A DNA stretch of 64,000 bases, taken from assembly GCA_028752905.1 (NCBI GenBank), contig JAQNBH010000003.1:33034222-33098221 (forward strand). The letters run 5' to 3'. Shown here in pieces: positions 62,519-64,000 of this stretch (the stretch's first letter is position 1; each line of letters begins with the position of its first letter). The position numbers were made by a program, and so were the translations under genes. This stretch comes from Cladorhizidae sp. MBARI D1340-BT2 (taxonomy: Eukaryota; Porifera; Demospongiae; Poecilosclerida; Cladorhizidae). The notes under the pieces were generated by a model. The model worked only from the letters and a program-made list of their open reading frames with translations, did no database searches and was not told the DNA's origin.

Positions 62519-64000
62519 ATACAGACCTACTCAATGGTCCCATGAGCTAACTCAGAGGCAACTACGTGTCTCCCATACAGACCTACTCTCTCACTGGTGC
62601 CATGAGCTAACTCACAGGCAACCACATGTCTCCCGTACAGACCTACTCTCTCACTGGTGCCATGAGCTAACTCAGAGGCAACCACATGTCTCCCATAAGG
62701 TCTACTCTCTCACTGGTGCCATCACCTAACTCAGAGGCAACCACATGTCTCCCGTACAGACTTACTCTCTCACTGGTGCCATGAGCTAACTCAGAGGCAA
62801 CCACATGTCTCCCGTACAGACCTACTCTCTCACTGGTGCCATGAGCTAATTCAGAGGTAACCACATGTCTCCCGTACAGACCTACTCTCTCACTGGTGCC
62901 ATGAGCTAACACAGAGGCTACCACATGTCTCCCGTACAGACCTACTCTCTCACTGGTGCCATGAGCTAACTCAGAGGCAACCACATGTCTCCCATTCAGA
63001 CCAACTCTCTCACTGGTGCCATGCGCTAACTCAGAGGCAACCACATGTCTCCCGTACAGACCTACTCTCTCACTGGTCCCATGAGCTAACTCAGAGGCAA
63101 CCACATGTCTCCCGTACAGACCTACTCTCTCACTGGTGCCATGAGCTAACTCAGAGGCAACCACATGTCTCCCGTACAGACCTAATCTCTCACTGGTGCC
63201 ATGAGCTAACTCAGAGGCAACCACATGTCTCCTGTACAGACCTACTCTCTCACTGGTGCCATGAGCTAACTCAGAGGCAACCACATGTCTCCCGTACAGA
63301 CCTACTCTCTAACTGGTGCCATGAGCTAACTCAGATGCAACCACATGTCTCCCGTACAGACCTACTCTCTCACTGGTGCCATGAGCTAACTCAGAGGCAA
63401 CCACATGTCTCCCGTACAGACCTACTCTCTCACTGGTGCCATGAGCTAACTCAGAGGCAACCACTTGTCTCCCGTACAGACCTACTCTCTCACTGGTGCC
63501 ATGATCTAACTCAGAGGCAACGACATGTCTCCCGTACAGACCTACTCTCTCACTGGTGCCATGAGCTAACTCAGAGGCAACCACATGTCTCCCGTACAGA
63601 CCTACTCTCTCACTGGCGCCATGAACTAACTCAGAGGCAACCACATGTCTCCCGTACAGACTTACTCTCTCACTGGTGACATGAGCTAACTAAGAGGCAA
63701 CCATATGTCTCCCGTACAGACCTACTCTCTCACTGGTGCCATGAGCTAACTAAGAGGCAACCACATGCCTCCCGTACAGACCTACTCTCTCACTGGTGCC
63801 ATGAGCTAACTCAGAGGCAACCACATGTCTCCCGCACAGACCTACTCTCCCACTGGTGCCATGAGCTAACTCAGAGGCAACCACATGTCTCCCGTACAGA
63901 CCTACTCTCCCACTGGTGCCATGAGCTAACTTAGAGACAACCACATGTCTCCCGTTCAGACCTACTCTCTCACTGGTGCCATGAGCTAACTCAGAGGCAA
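62519..64000. repeat. 1,914-bp offset duplication, right copy (cut by window)
   Basis: It matches 60605-62086. It still consists of ordinary monomers at base 64000, so the array continues beyond the window. Confidence 0.8.

Larger units (their letters stand above)
1..64000. repeat. 60-bp satellite array, whole window
   Basis: Every stretch of the window aligns to one 60-bp monomer in the same orientation; no inversion and no foreign insertion was seen. There are about 1,070 monomers (64,000 bp plus roughly 340 bp of net deletions, divided by 60). Neighbouring monomers usually differ at 0-5 positions. Neither edge shows degenerate monomers or flanking DNA, so this is the interior of a longer array. 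Satellite arrays of this kind are known from eukaryotic heterochromatin, pericentromeres, subtelomeres and sex chromosomes; which applies here cannot be told. I do not recognise the monomer as a named satellite family. Confidence 0.98.
52207..64000. repeat. Zone 5: zone-2-like satellite
   Basis: Cassette A1 (four copies), cassette C (two copies) and the 62-56 pair return, with the zone-2 marker series CTCTAACTGG, CAGATGC, GATCTAAC, GGCGCC and GGTGACATG. Point variants differ from zone 2, so it is a diverged relative rather than a fresh copy. Zone 2 and zone 5 enclose zones 3 and 4, which look like later internal expansions. Confidence 0.85.

Noticed and set aside
1..64000. CRISPR array
   Set aside because: There are no spacers: the whole 60-bp unit repeats, neighbours differ by point changes only, and no cas genes are present.
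1..64000. Zinc-finger or other repeat protein, from the HWCHELTQRQPH motif
   Set aside because: Spacing of Cys and His does not fit C2H2 or another known finger, and Cys is lost in many units. It is a chance reading of the DNA repeat.
1..64000. CENP-B box in the monomer
   Set aside because: The CGGG of the - strand joint lacks the required TTCG and A at the proper distance upstream. No match to the core positions was found.
1..64000. Immunoglobulin switch-region-like repeat, because of GAGCT in each monomer
   Set aside because: Switch repeats are G-rich on one strand with dense AGCT. Here there is one AGCT per 60 bp and no G clusters.
1..64000. p53- or steroid-receptor-type binding site around ACATGTCT and GTACAGAC
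   Set aside because: The p53 half-site fails at its first purines. The TGTCT/ACAGA arms are everted relative to a hormone response element.
1..64000. rRNA, tRNA or transposon remnants
   Set aside because: No stretch departs from the monomer long enough to hold one. All odd units are explained by small indels of the same 60 bp.
1..64000. Telomere repeat or simple microsatellite expansion
   Set aside because: No TTAGGG-like or short-motif runs occur. The CT run in each monomer is only about 7 bases long.

Overview
The whole window is one uninterrupted, head-to-tail tandem array of a 60-bp satellite (large minisatellite) monomer, about 1,070 copies. I found no unique sequence, transposon, RNA gene, CRISPR array or credible protein gene. 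Both ends of the window lie inside the array, so it is longer than 64 kb. The consensus monomer (exact copy at 1741-1800) is 53% G+C with a strong strand bias (21 C and 11 G on the + strand). It has one CpG, at the joint between monomers.

Organism: the sequence names no species. A pure satellite array of this size, with higher-order repeats and CpG depletion whose losses are mostly to CA or TG, points to a eukaryote with CpG methylation. A vertebrate is plausible but is an inference. Nothing here looks prokaryotic or viral.

Layout: most monomers are exactly 60 bp. A small set of length variants (35, 46, 50, 51, 55, 56, 58, 59, 61, 62, 63 and 64 bp) recurs in fixed combinations and serves as barcodes for higher-order repeats (HORs). 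I name three. Cassette A is 51-64-60-60-59 bp. Cassette B is 56-64 bp, usually preceded by 59-46 bp. Cassette C is 51-60-59 bp. Five zones follow from them: (1) 1-4205, irregular, with 63-bp units; (2) 4206-22804, cassettes A and C; (3) 22805-33726, cassette A subtype 2, the most homogeneous part; (4) 33727-52206, cassette B, with HOR periods of 1785, 1245, 2445, 2505 and 4068 bp; (5) 52207-64000, cassettes A and C again, related to zone 2. On top of these lie recent duplications (2,030, 4,068, 896, 590, 300 and 1,914 bp offsets, plus a 9,006-bp offset block), as expected from unequal exchange or replication-based amplification.

Coding: 60 is a multiple of 3, and one frame on each strand of the monomer has no stop. 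The array is therefore full of long mirror-image ORFs (up to about 414 codons) on both strands. They are by-products of the repeat: both strands are open over the same DNA, length variants shift the frame repeatedly, and changes do not avoid altering amino acids. The array may still have a structural (centromeric, heterochromatic, sex-chromosome) or transcribed non-coding role, but the sequence alone does not show it.
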